Made by a program: the position numbers and the translations under genes
In this document: piece after piece, positions 45,935 to 55,078 of the stretch
Layout of the letters: each line of letters begins with the position of its first letter
How positions within the stretch are numbered: the first letter of the stretch is position 1
The notes under the pieces: model-generated
Databases searched by the model: none
What the model saw: only the letters and a program-made list of their open reading frames with translations
What the model was told of the DNA's origin: nothing
Source of the DNA: Spirosoma endbachense
GTDB taxonomy: Bacteria > Bacteroidota > Bacteroidia > Cytophagales > Spirosomataceae
DNA length: 64,000 bases
Assembly: GCF_010233585.1 (NCBI RefSeq)
Contig: NZ_CP045997.1
Coordinates: forward strand, 620,001-684,000
Direction: 5' to 3'

Positions 45935-46429
45935 CTAACGCATATATGCACTGGTGCTGGTAGCCAATGCATCATCGAGCCAGAACGGGTGAAGCCTGGC
46001 TAATTCATCCGGAAGCGCATCTACCCGAAAGAGCCGTAATGCCTGCGTTTCTTCATTGGCAAACCCTTCGTTAAGTTCACTGAGCAATTCTCCTTTAAAA
46101 TAAGTCGTGACATACTGAACAATGCGATTGGGGTAAATATAGGTCTGCGATGCGGGCTCTGAATAAACGCCGATCAACCGATCGATGCGAACCTGAGCAT
46201 CCGTTTCCTCGCTGATCTCCCGGTAGATCGCCTGTTCAACCGTTTCGCCAAACTCGACATGACCGCCCAGTAATCCCCATTGATTGACATCCCGTCTTTT
46301 TTGTAATAGAATTCTGCCCTGCTGATCAAAGATGATGGCGGCTACAGCGGGCAAAATGAGTTGCGAAGGCTTTTCCACGTGTACTATGCTTCTAAAATCC
46401 AACGGGGTAAATGTAGCTTTTAAAACCAA
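45935..46429 (-). CDS. NUDIX hydrolase
   Basis: A 164-residue protein from a TTG at 46429; a GTG at 46378 is an alternative, but the longer form keeps the usual family N-terminal helix (DFRSIVHVEKP). The NUDIX box is complete: GGHVEFGETVEQAIYREISEETDA, with the REXXEE metal-binding glutamates. Enzymes of this kind cleave nucleoside diphosphates linked to other moieties; ILLQKRRDVNQWGLLGG suggests the common MutT/ADP-ribose-like branch. Exact substrate unknown. It is divergent from a Crp-family regulator. Confidence 0.88.
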   Translation of the reverse strand: MVLKATFTPLDFRSIVHVEKPSQLILPAVAAIIFDQQGRILLQKRRDVNQWGLLGGHVEFGETVEQAIYREISEETDAQVRIDRLIGVYSEPASQTYIYPNRIVQYVTTYFKGELLSELNEGFANEETQALRLFRVDALPDELARLHPFWLDDALATSTSAYMR

Positions 46430-46480
46430 TTCATTTTGCTTTTATTGGCAAAACGATGTACGACTTCAACCTGTACTTAA

Positions 46481-47047
46481 ATGGATAATCCATTTGTCAA
46501 CACCCTCACTCAATTCAGTTCCCTCTCCGAAGATGGCCAGCTAGCACTGGCTAAAGCATCTGTTCGCCTGGAGCATGAAAAGGGGCATATTCTGATTCGA
46601 CAGGATTCGGTTAGTGAATACATCTATTTCATTGAGCGTGGCCTGACCAGAACGTACTATTACAAAGACGGCAAAGACATTACCGACTGGCTAAGTGCAG
46701 AGGGTCAGTTTGCGGGCTCTATAGCTAGTTTTATCACCCGTCAACCCGACCGGCGCATTGTTCAGTTGCTGGAGCCGTCCGTCTTATGGGCCATTTCCTT
46801 TTCGGCCCTCGAGCAGTTGTACCGAAGCTACCACGAAATAGAGCGACTGGGTCGACTGCTGGTCAGTCATGGGCTGGTGCTGCTGCAGAAACGATTTGAT
46901 GATTTACATTTCGCTACGGCTTTAGAACGTTATCAGCAGTTTATGGCCAGTACACCGGCACTACTTCAACGTGTTCCCTTAGGCATGATCGCTTCCTATC
47001 TTGGCGTAACTCAGGAAACACTTAGCCGGATTCGGGCTCAGGTCTAG
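46481..47047 (+). CDS. Crp/Fnr-family transcriptional regulator
   Basis: A 188-residue regulator with a cyclic-nucleotide-binding-like beta barrel at about 20-110 (ILIRQDSVSEYIYFIERGLTRTYYYKDGKDI) and a C-terminal helix-turn-helix (PLGMIASYLGVTQETLSRIRAQ). The Bacteroidota form lacks the cAMP-contact residues of E. coli Crp, so the ligand is unknown. The DoxX-family gene starts about 80 bases downstream and is the likely co-transcribed partner. The divergent NUDIX gene may share its control region. Confidence 0.9.
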   Translation: MDNPFVNTLTQFSSLSEDGQLALAKASVRLEHEKGHILIRQDSVSEYIYFIERGLTRTYYYKDGKDITDWLSAEGQFAGSIASFITRQPDRRIVQLLEPSVLWAISFSALEQLYRSYHEIERLGRLLVSHGLVLLQKRFDDLHFATALERYQQFMASTPALLQRVPLGMIASYLGVTQETLSRIRAQV

Positions 47048-47125
47048 TTTTTGATAATTGTCAAAGGAGTCGTGCGCGTTCCGTCGGAGTTTTGTTTGAT
47101 AAAACTCAAAAACGGAACAGCACCC

Positions 47126-47485
47126 ATGAACACTATTCTTTGGATTAGCCAGTGTTTTCTGGCAGTCGTATTTACGTATTCAGGCTGGATGAAATCGACC
47201 AAATCGGAGGATCATCTGGTGGCGATCGGGCAGACTGGGGTTGAGCATTTGCCGATTCGGTTGATTCGGTTTATCGGCCTGGCTGAATTGGCGGGTGTGA
47301 TTGGTTTACTCGTACCCGGACTGATCTCTATTCAGGTCCTACTAACACCCATAGCAGCCTTCGGGTTAGGACTCATTATGATTCCAGCCGCTGGAATTCA
47401 TTACCGGCGTCATGAACTCAAAGCCGTTTGGTTTACTATTGGCATTTTTCTGCTCTGTTTATTTGTTGCCTGGAAGCGGCTCTGA
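47126..47485 (+). CDS. DoxX-family membrane protein
   Basis: The protein has 119 residues from the ATG at 47126, with four hydrophobic helices and the DoxX-like landmarks TYSGWMKSTK near the start and GLAELAGVIGLLVPGL in the middle. DoxX-like proteins occur with redox stress and thiosulfate genes, but most have no known activity. The frame continues 25 codons upstream without conserved sequence. It follows the Crp-family gene. Confidence 0.85.
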   Translation: MNTILWISQCFLAVVFTYSGWMKSTKSEDHLVAIGQTGVEHLPIRLIRFIGLAELAGVIGLLVPGLISIQVLLTPIAAFGLGLIMIPAAGIHYRRHELKAVWFTIGIFLLCLFVAWKRL

Positions 47486-47539
47486 GATTTAAAATAAAGC
47501 GTTTCTGCCTGATTGGTGTTCTATAGAAAACCCAAGCAC

Positions 47540-47695
47540 ATGGCGCACGAACAAAAGAAGAACAAGAATATTAAAAAAGTGGCTACCAAAGCCCCCAAGG
47601 TTCATGGTAGCCCCAAAGTCCCCAAATACGAACAGAAGGATGTTGGTATCACGCCACCGGGAATAGTTGTACCTAGCAAAAAAGACCGGAAATAA
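47540..47695 (+). CDS. Very small lysine-rich protein of unknown function
   Basis: A 51-residue frame from the ATG at 47540, with 16 lysines and repeated Lys-Val-Pro/Ala-Pro-Lys units (ATKAPKVHGSPKVPK). It looks like a nucleic-acid-binding or disordered basic peptide. It begins 55 bases after the DoxX gene on the same strand. Composition and position favour a real gene, but no homologue is recognised. Confidence 0.5.
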   Translation: MAHEQKKNKNIKKVATKAPKVHGSPKVPKYEQKDVGITPPGIVVPSKKDRK

Positions 47696-47894
47696 TCAGT
47701 CACTGGTGGGCTTATTGAATCACTAATTTATGGCTAAGGCAGATTTCCAACCCCGGACGGGCGTCCGGGGTTGGGTGACCTTTGGCTGTGCGCCAATTAA
47801 TTTTCACGTCTTAACATTCTTTAACTGCCTAATTGTCAATACACAATCTCTAGTCTTGATCTTTGTTCTACTTACGGCTTCCCTGTCCGATCAG

Positions 47895-49345
47895 ATGATT
47901 ATAAAGATCCTGCTCTCCCTTACTGCGGCTCTGTTCTGGTTAAAAAATCCTGGACACGCTCAATCCATTGAAAAGATTATTGTTAATCAGAAAGACAGTC
48001 TGACCGGTTACTATCTGGCCATCCAACCGGCTAGCCATACGATTTCAAACGTATTGGTTCTGCTGCCAGGTTATGCTCAAACGCCCGAAAGTATCTTTCC
48101 CGAAACCAAGCTTCCTAATGTCGCCTATGTCAATAATGTACTTGTAATTGCGGTTGCCGAAGGGCCAAAAATCTACGCCGATTCGGCCGTTGTGCCCAAA
48201 TTAAATCAGGTCTTTAAGGATGTCATCAGTCGGTATGGCGTGCGGCCCGATCAATTCGTATTAGGCGGCTTTTCTGCTGGTGGTACGATTGCGTTACGCT
48301 ATGCTGAACTCTGCAAAGAATCTCCCAGTACCTATCCAATAAACCCTAAAGGTGTATTTACCATAGACTCGCCAGTCGATCTGATTAATTTATGGGGCTA
48401 TTTCGAGCGGGAGATTGCCCGAAATTTTGCGGAGGCAGGGGTTTCCGAAGCCCGGTTTATAACAAAAGTTATGGCTCAGGAATATGGAACCCCAAAATCC
48501 AATCTGTCCCAATACAAGCAACTGACCCCTTTTTATAGAGACCTTAACGAGCCAGGTAATGAGCGTTTCTTAAAAAACATGGGCGTCCGGGTCTATCATG
48601 ACGTGGACATTAACTGGTATCTGAAAGAACGAAGGCGAAGCATTTTTGATGCTAATTATGCCGATTCTTCAGAGCTGATTAATCGGTTGCTGGTGTTGGG
48701 CAATCAACGGGCTGAGTTTGTCCAGTCTGATCGAAAAGGGTATCGAAGTAATGGCATGAGACATCCGCACTCCTGGTCGATTGTCAATGAAGTAGAGTGT
48801 ATCCAATGGATAAAGGGATTGTCGTCGGGTGCTTATGTGTATTCAACCCCTGCCAACTGGCGAACCGAACTAACTGATTTCCCGCTTGAGAAGGCAGTGC
48901 TGATCTGCGATTTGCGCCTGGCTGGGGGCAGGTCGGGAGCGATGAATTCTGGTCCTACACCTCGCTGTGGTGGCTGGACGGCAAGCCAATTATCAATAAC
49001 GCATCACTACAGCGGGATTTGGAAGCCTATTACACGGGGTTAATCAAGCTCAATGTCGCCAATAAATCCATTGATGTAAGCCGTATTCCCAAACCAAAAG
49101 TGAAGATCAGCTCCGAAGCACCCGGCCCAGACAATGTCGCAGCTTTAAGCGGGGTAATTAGCCTCTACGACCCCTTTATGACAAACCAGATTATTGAACT
49201 GTATTTTAAAGCGTCGGTCAGCGATTGTCCCTCAGCCGCTAAAACAACGATCTTTTTTGAGTTCTCCCCTCAAGCCAAAACAAAGGCTATCTGGCAGACA
49301 ATGAATCAAATTCAACATGACTTTAGGTGTATTGACTCCTTGTAG
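47895..49345 (+). pseudogene. Frameshifted alpha/beta hydrolase fused to a second unknown domain
   Basis: From the ATG at 47895 a signal peptide (MIIKILLSLTAALFWLKNPGHAQ) leads into an alpha/beta hydrolase with nucleophile elbow GGFSAGG, IDSP and a catalytic His in RHPHSWSIV. About 30 residues later the reading frame breaks near 48895-48905. After a -1 shift the text continues as DLRFAPGWGQVGSDEFWSYTSLWWLDG and on to 49345, a coherent second domain with many aromatic residues. In the first frame the same stretch gives meaningless residues to a stop at 49043. The gene is either inactivated, split, or carries a sequencing error. The second domain resembles small stand-alone exported Bacteroidota proteins, so the fusion is itself unusual. 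Confidence 0.75.
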
Positions 49346-49481
49346 GTTGGATACTCCTCCGAAAGTAGATCGTTGAGCCATCAAACAGCTCAGGGGCACT
49401 TATAACCCGTGCTCAGGTGATCTACTCCAGAAAAGCAACATGAATTATTTGGCGCTTTCCCGGAGTAGACCTGATTTAAAT

Positions 49482-52184
49482 TTATTCACTCCGCAGGCTT
49501 TTGACAGGGTTCATTACGGCTGCTTTGATCGCCTGGAAACTAACGGTCAGTATAACGAGCAAAAGCGATGACACTAAAGTTACGATAAATACGCCTGCGC
49601 CAATAGTTATGCGATAGGAATAATCCTGCAACCATTTTTCCATAGCATACCAGCCAATCGGTGCCCCAATGACAAAAGCAATACCCATTAACTGAATAAA
49701 ATCTTTGGTTAACAGGCGAACAATATTGGGGACCGTTGCTCCTAACACTTTCCGTACGCCGATTTCTTTAGTCCGTTGCTGGGCAGTGTAAGCCGCCAAT
49801 CCGAAAAGTCCCAGACAGGAAATGAATATGGTCAATCCAGTAAACAGGCCGGTCAATAAACCGGTGCGTTGTTCGTCGGCAAATTTGGCTTTATACGACT
49901 CATCGGCAAATGAATAGTCGAACGGATAGCCCGGATTATATTTTTTAAAGACCGTTTCGACAAGTTCCAGGTTTTTGGCTGTAGTGTTCGCTGGATTTAA
50001 CCGGATGCTTGTCCATGCCAGGTCGACTGAACCTTTTGGCCCATTGACAATGACCGGATTAATCGACTCATAAGGAGAGGCAAAGATGAAATCTTTCACA
50101 ACACCAACCACCTGCCAATTCCGGTCATCGAAATGAATACTCGTTCCAACAGGGTTTTTCAAATGCATCGTTTTTACAGCAGTTTCATTTAACAAAACCG
50201 CCGATGAATCTGTACTGTATTTCCGGATATCAATCTCCCTGCCTGCCAGTAATTTCGTGCCTGTCGTTTTCAGAAAATCTTCATCGGCTCCAAATCGATC
50301 AAACTCGATGTCTTTATCTGCTTTTGTGCTGCCGGGCCATGAAAGACCCCATTGGCGGGAGTTGATCGTCGTAATCGGGCCAAGTGATTTGCTCACGGAA
50401 ATCGCGGCTCCGCTTTGGAGTAATTCCTGTTGTAACGAGCCATAGTGCTTTGGCAGGTCACCTGATAGGTAAGAAAACAGGAGGTTATCGCGGTTATAAC
50501 CGCTTTCCCGATTTTGGGCGTAATTCAGTTGATGTTGAATTACCAACGTGGCGATTATCAGCACAATAGCAAACGTAAATTGCGCGATTACCAATCCTTT
50601 TCTTGGCGAAAATATGGCATTTACGGACTGATAAGTTCCTTTAATAACCTTGACTGGTTGAAAGTTAGCGAGGAAAAAAGCAGGATAACTTCCTGCCAGC
50701 AACCCTGTAAACAAAACAAAAGCCACGGCCATCAGCCAGAAATCTACAGACCCCATATCCAGGGATAACCGCTTGTCAGTTAAGTCATTGAACAGAGGAA
50801 TACACAATACGATCAAGAGCAGCGCCCCTATTCCTGACAGCAGGGCAAGCATTACCGACTCGCTCATAAACTGAAAAATCAGCGCTGATTTCTGCGCACC
50901 GGCCACTTTTCTGACGCCCACTTCTTTGGCTCTTTTTTCGCTTCTGGCGGTACTTAAATTAACAAAATTGACCGCAGCAATCAGCAGGATAAAGCCTGCA
51001 ATAATGCCGAACAGACGTACAGTAACAATCTTTCCTTCAGTCAGGTAGCCATTTTCCTGTTTTGAATACAGGTGCCATTTACTGGCCGGATGTAGGAAAA
51101 TCTGCCTGTTCGATACATCATCGATTACTCCTTTGAGGTGTCCCGCTGTAACGCGTTTGATCTTCTCATTGACAGCATCTGGACTAACCTTGTCTCTCAA
51201 AAGCACATAGGTATAATTATTATTCGAGCTCCATTCGTCAGAGTCCCAGCCAGGTGTCACAAATTTGGCCCAGGGTAACAGATAGGCTATACCGCTAAAT
51301 TGAGTATTGTCCGGCAAATCATCCAAAACCCCGGTCACAGAAAAACTATCCTTATGATCAAGCTGAACTACTTTACCCAGCGCATCGGTAGTTCCAAATA
51401 ATTTTTCCGATAGGGATTTTGTGATGACGATTCCGTTGCTACCCGAAAGAGACGTTTGGCGGTTGCCCGAAATGAATGGAAAATCAAATAAGTTCAGGAA
51501 CGCAGGGTCAACGAAAGCACCGTCGGTATTCAGCTTTTTGTCAGTTGCCGTCAGGAGAAACGTGGCAGACCGGAATCTGGAAACGTCCTCAATGTCGGGA
51601 TAATCCTGCTTAAGTGCCGGTGCCAGAGGCTTTGGTGTAGTCCCCCAAACCTGCACGATTCCGCTAAATTTATCCCGATTATAAACCTGAAAAAGCCGGT
51701 CCGTTTTGCTGTAAAAGCGGTCGTAGTTGAGTTCACTTTGAATCCAGAGGAAAATGAGCGAAGAGGCCGCCATGCCAACAGCCAATCCGGCAATATTGAT
51801 GGATGCATAGCCTTTTGCCCTGATCAGATTGCGCCAGGCGACTTTTAAATAATTGCGAATCATAATAGGATCTAAAGTTGAGGGATGAGGGTATTCGCCA
51901 AATCGTTGAGGATACACGGTTATTTTAGCCTGTTGGTGTAGCCCGACCAGCCCGGTACTGGGTTTACGTTTGATCACGAAGGGCCTGATTAAACTCACTA
52001 CGTCCCGGATGTAGCGAAGCCGCGCTTTTTTCAGGCCAATTTGTTGGACTCGCTCCTGAAACAGCTCGTCCAGATCACCTTCCATCTCCTCGACCAGATG
52101 AGGAGCGCAGAACCACCGCAAAAGACGGGTAGCCCAACGCGGTCCGACGGGTCGGGGTGGCTGCGGGTCAGTTGACCTATTCAT
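49482..52184 (-). CDS. FtsX/MacB-like ABC transporter permease with N-terminal permease-prefix domain
   Basis: A 900-residue inner-membrane protein. Residues of about 15-75 form the permease-prefix domain (FCAPHLVEEMEGDLDELFQERV), common in Cytophagales. Then comes a MacB-like unit: helix near 130 (GYASINIAGLAVGMAASSLIF), periplasmic domain, FtsX helices near 395-510, a second periplasmic domain, and FtsX helices near 785-890 ending AVMNPVKSLRSE. The motif KEVGVRKVAGA and its later repeat KEIGVRKVLGA are typical of these permeases. The ATPase partner is not adjacent. Roles include efflux of antimicrobials or lipoproteins. Confidence 0.9.
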   Translation of the reverse strand: MNRSTDPQPPRPVGPRWATRLLRWFCAPHLVEEMEGDLDELFQERVQQIGLKKARLRYIRDVVSLIRPFVIKRKPSTGLVGLHQQAKITVYPQRFGEYPHPSTLDPIMIRNYLKVAWRNLIRAKGYASINIAGLAVGMAASSLIFLWIQSELNYDRFYSKTDRLFQVYNRDKFSGIVQVWGTTPKPLAPALKQDYPDIEDVSRFRSATFLLTATDKKLNTDGAFVDPAFLNLFDFPFISGNRQTSLSGSNGIVITKSLSEKLFGTTDALGKVVQLDHKDSFSVTGVLDDLPDNTQFSGIAYLLPWAKFVTPGWDSDEWSSNNNYTYVLLRDKVSPDAVNEKIKRVTAGHLKGVIDDVSNRQIFLHPASKWHLYSKQENGYLTEGKIVTVRLFGIIAGFILLIAAVNFVNLSTARSEKRAKEVGVRKVAGAQKSALIFQFMSESVMLALLSGIGALLLIVLCIPLFNDLTDKRLSLDMGSVDFWLMAVAFVLFTGLLAGSYPAFFLANFQPVKVIKGTYQSVNAIFSPRKGLVIAQFTFAIVLIIATLVIQHQLNYAQNRESGYNRDNLLFSYLSGDLPKHYGSLQQELLQSGAAISVSKSLGPITTINSRQWGLSWPGSTKADKDIEFDRFGADEDFLKTTGTKLLAGREIDIRKYSTDSSAVLLNETAVKTMHLKNPVGTSIHFDDRNWQVVGVVKDFIFASPYESINPVIVNGPKGSVDLAWTSIRLNPANTTAKNLELVETVFKKYNPGYPFDYSFADESYKAKFADEQRTGLLTGLFTGLTIFISCLGLFGLAAYTAQQRTKEIGVRKVLGATVPNIVRLLTKDFIQLMGIAFVIGAPIGWYAMEKWLQDYSYRITIGAGVFIVTLVSSLLLVILTVSFQAIKAAVMNPVKSLRSE

Positions 52185-52374
52185 GCCCAGACCGTTTTAG
52201 TAAGGCTTCCTGAACCTGCCTGTAGGGATGCCGAGCCTCCTGTTCGTGGTTCGTATTGCGTTTCATTTGATACACAATTTTGCCTGTAACAACGGATCGA
52301 TCAGCATCGACCGGTCGAATGGTCATGGTTCGCAGGGCAACCTTTTTGAACGGGCTGAAGCAGGTATCTTTCAT
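52177..52374 (-). CDS. Short open frame overlapping the permease start, function unknown
   Basis: A 65-codon frame from the ATG at 52374 (a further upstream start gives 74 codons). It ends eight bases inside the permease gene, an arrangement that would allow translational coupling. The peptide is basic (VTGKIVYQMKRNTNHEQEARH) with no recognised domain. In related genomes a PadR-type regulator usually precedes such permeases, but this peptide is not one. It may be a coupling leader or chance. Confidence 0.3.
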   Translation of the reverse strand: MKDTCFSPFKKVALRTMTIRPVDADRSVVTGKIVYQMKRNTNHEQEARHPYRQVQEALLKRSGHE

Positions 52375-52983
52375 TACTAGCGGTTTATTATACATATACA
52401 TAACAAATGCCCTGCCAAACTAAAAAATAGCCCTCTGTGCGCTATTTATGGCTATTTGATACCTATTTGACATAGTTATCCTGTCCAGAAACGGACAGCA
52501 AACGTACTATTGTGGACACCAATAATGTGGAGCTCACAATTCTACAGTGGCCCAGAAAATAGCCTGACTGTTTATGATCCTGATTCTATCGAACCAGGTT
52601 CGCTTAATTCATTGAACACAAAAATCCCCGCCCTCATCTGGAGCGGGGATTCTACCCACCGTAACTGCGGCCGGTTGTAACTTGTACTTAACCTAACTCA
52701 CTAGACCCTCGCTACTACTACTTCGGTTGGAATCCTTCACAAATTCATAGCAAAAAACTTTTTCATTTGGCCTGCTAGGGGCCGATTCTTACGGATAGGC
52801 TACTTCTTTCAAAAACAGAACAGAAACAAACCGGTGGTATTAGAAGGAGTGATTTTCTAGACTATACAGCGTGATTGACCGATTAGAAAAAGAATGGAAA
52901 TACTAAAAACCGTTTACATAGAATTTGTTTGCCAGTGGCTGCAAATCAACTAATTTACTAGCAGAATTAAACGATAATTAAGT
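52375..52983. other. 600-base gap, possibly containing a small RNA
   Basis: No protein frame with support is present. A strong minus-strand intrinsic terminator (52617-52651) has no coding region upstream of it on its own strand within this gap, so a short minus-strand RNA starting around 52750-52980 is conceivable. The rest is AT-rich. Confidence 0.4.
52617..52651 (-). terminator. Orphan intrinsic terminator
   Basis: On the minus strand a nine-base G+C-rich perfect stem (AATCCCCGC/GCGGGGATT) with an 11-base loop is followed by TTTTTGTG. No gene ends just upstream: the nearest minus-strand coding region there is over 780 bases away (53437). Confidence 0.75.
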
Positions 52984-53358
52984 ATGTATCAGGACGATTA
53001 CGGTCGTGAATGGGAAGGGCCCTTTCCTTTTTCACTAAGCATGATCAGTGCGCATGCTCCCAGAGCAACTGGTGTTTATCAGCTTATTTTCCCGAATGGG
53101 AGTGGTTTTGAGGTGGCTTATATTGGCATTGCCACTGGCGGAAATTCCATTTACAATCGACTTACAGCGCACTGTACCGGTACTGGGAATTGGGCTCTGG
53201 CACGACTTAGTGATCCGGACTCTTTCCTGTTTGTCTGCTATCGGTGTGACGATCTGACCGCCAAACAGATAGAATCTCATGTTATAACCCTGAAAAAACC
53301 ACCCTTTAATGTAAAGCCAGAGTACAAGCATTTCATTCCAAGCATCTCGATTCATTAA
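52984..53358 (+). CDS. Stand-alone GIY-YIG-like nuclease domain protein
   Basis: A 124-residue protein. GVYQLIF and AYIGIATGG reproduce the paired GIY and YIG strands in altered form, followed by YNRLTAHC at the place of the catalytic Arg/His helix, a late Glu in AKQIESHV and the closing KPPFNVKPEY, a typical GIY-YIG ending. The family includes UvrC-type and mobile endonucleases as well as small host proteins of unknown role. It has no neighbouring mobile element. Activity is inferred only. Confidence 0.72.
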   Translation: MYQDDYGREWEGPFPFSLSMISAHAPRATGVYQLIFPNGSGFEVAYIGIATGGNSIYNRLTAHCTGTGNWALARLSDPDSFLFVCYRCDDLTAKQIESHVITLKKPPFNVKPEYKHFIPSISIH

Positions 53359-53436
53359 CGGTTCAAGCCACTTTAACGATCTGGCCGTGTACCTCTGGGT
53401 TGCAAACAAATGCATTCTACCATTACGGCATGCGAA

Positions 53437-54189
53437 TTAATTGGTTGCCCCACCATTCACTAATAAGTGCTGCCCATTTACAAAGGAAGACAGGTCGCTG
53501 GCAAAAAACTCAGCAGCGTTAGCCACATCGTCTACGTCGGCCAATCGACCCATTGGGCAGCTATCAAGCAATTGTTTTCGTAGCTCAGGATAGCTGGCCG
53601 GGTCGGTAAAGATGCCGGAATGATCAACGGCAAACGGAATAATCGAGTTTACCGTAACGCCACGATGGCCTATTTCCTTCGATAGAATATCGACCAGGTA
53701 TCTTGGTGTCGTTTTGCTGCCCCCATACACTGCCATGCCCGGAACCGGGAACGATGTGGTACTGGAAGCAATGTAAATGATCCGGCCATTGTCTTCAATT
53801 GTTCGGGCAGCCTGCTGCATGGTAAAGTACGAACCTTTGGTATTAATGGCGAAAACCCGGTCGAACTGCTCCTCGGTAAAATCCGTAACGGCAGTTTCCA
53901 CCAGTTCAATGCCCGCGTTAGCCACAACGATATCTATTTTACCAAATGCCTGTCTGGCTTCCGTAAACAGACGTTCGATCTCAGCCACCTTGCTGACGTC
54001 GGCCTGGATGGCCATTACTTTGGCCCCCATTGCCTGAATGTTGCTCACAACTTCATCGGCCGAAGCCTTATCGCGAGAATAATTGATCACAATAGACGCA
54101 CCCAGGGCGGCATACCGTTCGGCAATTGCTTTTCCTAATCCTCTGGCAGATCCGGTAATTACGGCAACTTTATTGACTAGACTATTCAT
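53437..54189 (-). CDS. SDR family oxidoreductase, downstream copy of a tandem pair
   Basis: A 250-residue classical SDR. TGSARGLGKAIA binds the cofactor, NAGIELVETA follows, the catalytic residues are in YIASSTTS and YGGSK, and the end is FVNGQHLLVNGGA. An Asn-Tyr-Ser-Arg stretch after the second strand suggests NADP(H). In the catalytic motif the usual Ala before Lys is Ser. The upstream gene is a close paralogue 57 bases away, indicating duplication. It acts in the cytosol on an unknown carbonyl compound. Confidence 0.9.
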   Translation of the reverse strand: MNSLVNKVAVITGSARGLGKAIAERYAALGASIVINYSRDKASADEVVSNIQAMGAKVMAIQADVSKVAEIERLFTEARQAFGKIDIVVANAGIELVETAVTDFTEEQFDRVFAINTKGSYFTMQQAARTIEDNGRIIYIASSTTSFPVPGMAVYGGSKTTPRYLVDILSKEIGHRGVTVNSIIPFAVDHSGIFTDPASYPELRKQLLDSCPMGRLADVDDVANAAEFFASDLSSFVNGQHLLVNGGATN

Positions 54190-54245
54190 GATTGTTCGTG
54201 TTTAAGAAGAAAATGGAACTGAAAAAGTTGGCTGGAAACGGATGG

Positions 54246-54986
54246 TTAAGCCATACCGCCATTGATACCAAGATTCTGGGCATTTACCCATTTAGCGTCA
54301 TCGCTGGCCAGGAACACCACAATTTTGGCGATATCATCCGGTTCGCCCAGACGATTGAAGGGCGATAGAGAAGCCAGCCGGTTGATCGTTTCCTCCGACT
54401 TTCCATTGGTAAACAATTCGGTGTTGGTGGGACCGGGCGAAACCGAATTAACATTGATACCCCGACTGCCGACTTCTTTCGAAAAAACACGGGTTAGCTG
54501 CTCAACGGCTGCTTTGGTTGCGACATAGGTTCCGTAGGTGGGCAGCATAATCCGGTTTACGGACGTAGAAAAATTAATAATACTACCCTTATCGGCCAGG
54601 CGGGTTGCGGCTTCCCGCATGGTATTGAACGTGCCTTTGACATTGATGTCGAACTGGCGGGCAAAATCCTCATCAGTCGTATCCTTAATGAGTTTGTTGA
54701 TCATGATACCGGCATTATTGACCAGCACGTCAAGTCGGCCATAATGGGCAATAGCCGCATCGAAGAGATTTTTAACATCCGTCGTCTTGCTGACGTCGGC
54801 CTGGAGCGCAATGGCGTCTCCCCCCTGCTGAATGATATCGGCAACTACCTGTTCGGCAGCCTCCTTACCACCGGCATAGTTGACAACTACTTTTGCCCCG
54901 GCATCAGCCAGTGTCAGGGCAATAGCGGCACCGATTCCTCTTGATGCGCCGGTTACGAGTACTACTTTTTGTTCGAGCGTTTTCAT
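54246..54986 (-). CDS. SDR family oxidoreductase, upstream copy of a tandem pair
   Basis: A 246-residue classical SDR with TGASRGIGAAIA, NNAGIMINKL, INFSTSVNR for the catalytic Ser, and YVATK with Tyr and Lys. The end VNAQNLGINGGMA is the usual C-terminal loop. NYAGGKEAAE after the second strand fits an NADP(H) enzyme. It shares gene order and most motifs with the next gene. The AraC regulator encoded 92 bases upstream on the same strand is the probable controller. Confidence 0.9.
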   Translation of the reverse strand: MKTLEQKVVLVTGASRGIGAAIALTLADAGAKVVVNYAGGKEAAEQVVADIIQQGGDAIALQADVSKTTDVKNLFDAAIAHYGRLDVLVNNAGIMINKLIKDTTDEDFARQFDINVKGTFNTMREAATRLADKGSIINFSTSVNRIMLPTYGTYVATKAAVEQLTRVFSKEVGSRGINVNSVSPGPTNTELFTNGKSEETINRLASLSPFNRLGEPDDIAKIVVFLASDDAKWVNAQNLGINGGMA

Positions 54987-55078
54987 AATCCTTTGTGTTA
55001 AATTGATGATACAAAGGTGGTATGGGAAACGCCCGCCGAACGTACACGAATTACAGCATTAGATGCAAATATCTAAGA

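Noticed and set aside
52684..52794. A plus-strand run reading Arg-Tyr-Tyr-Tyr-Phe-Gly-Trp that could suggest an aromatic amino acid attenuator leader
   Set aside because: No start codon lies between the in-frame upstream stop and the tyrosines, and no amino acid biosynthesis gene follows.
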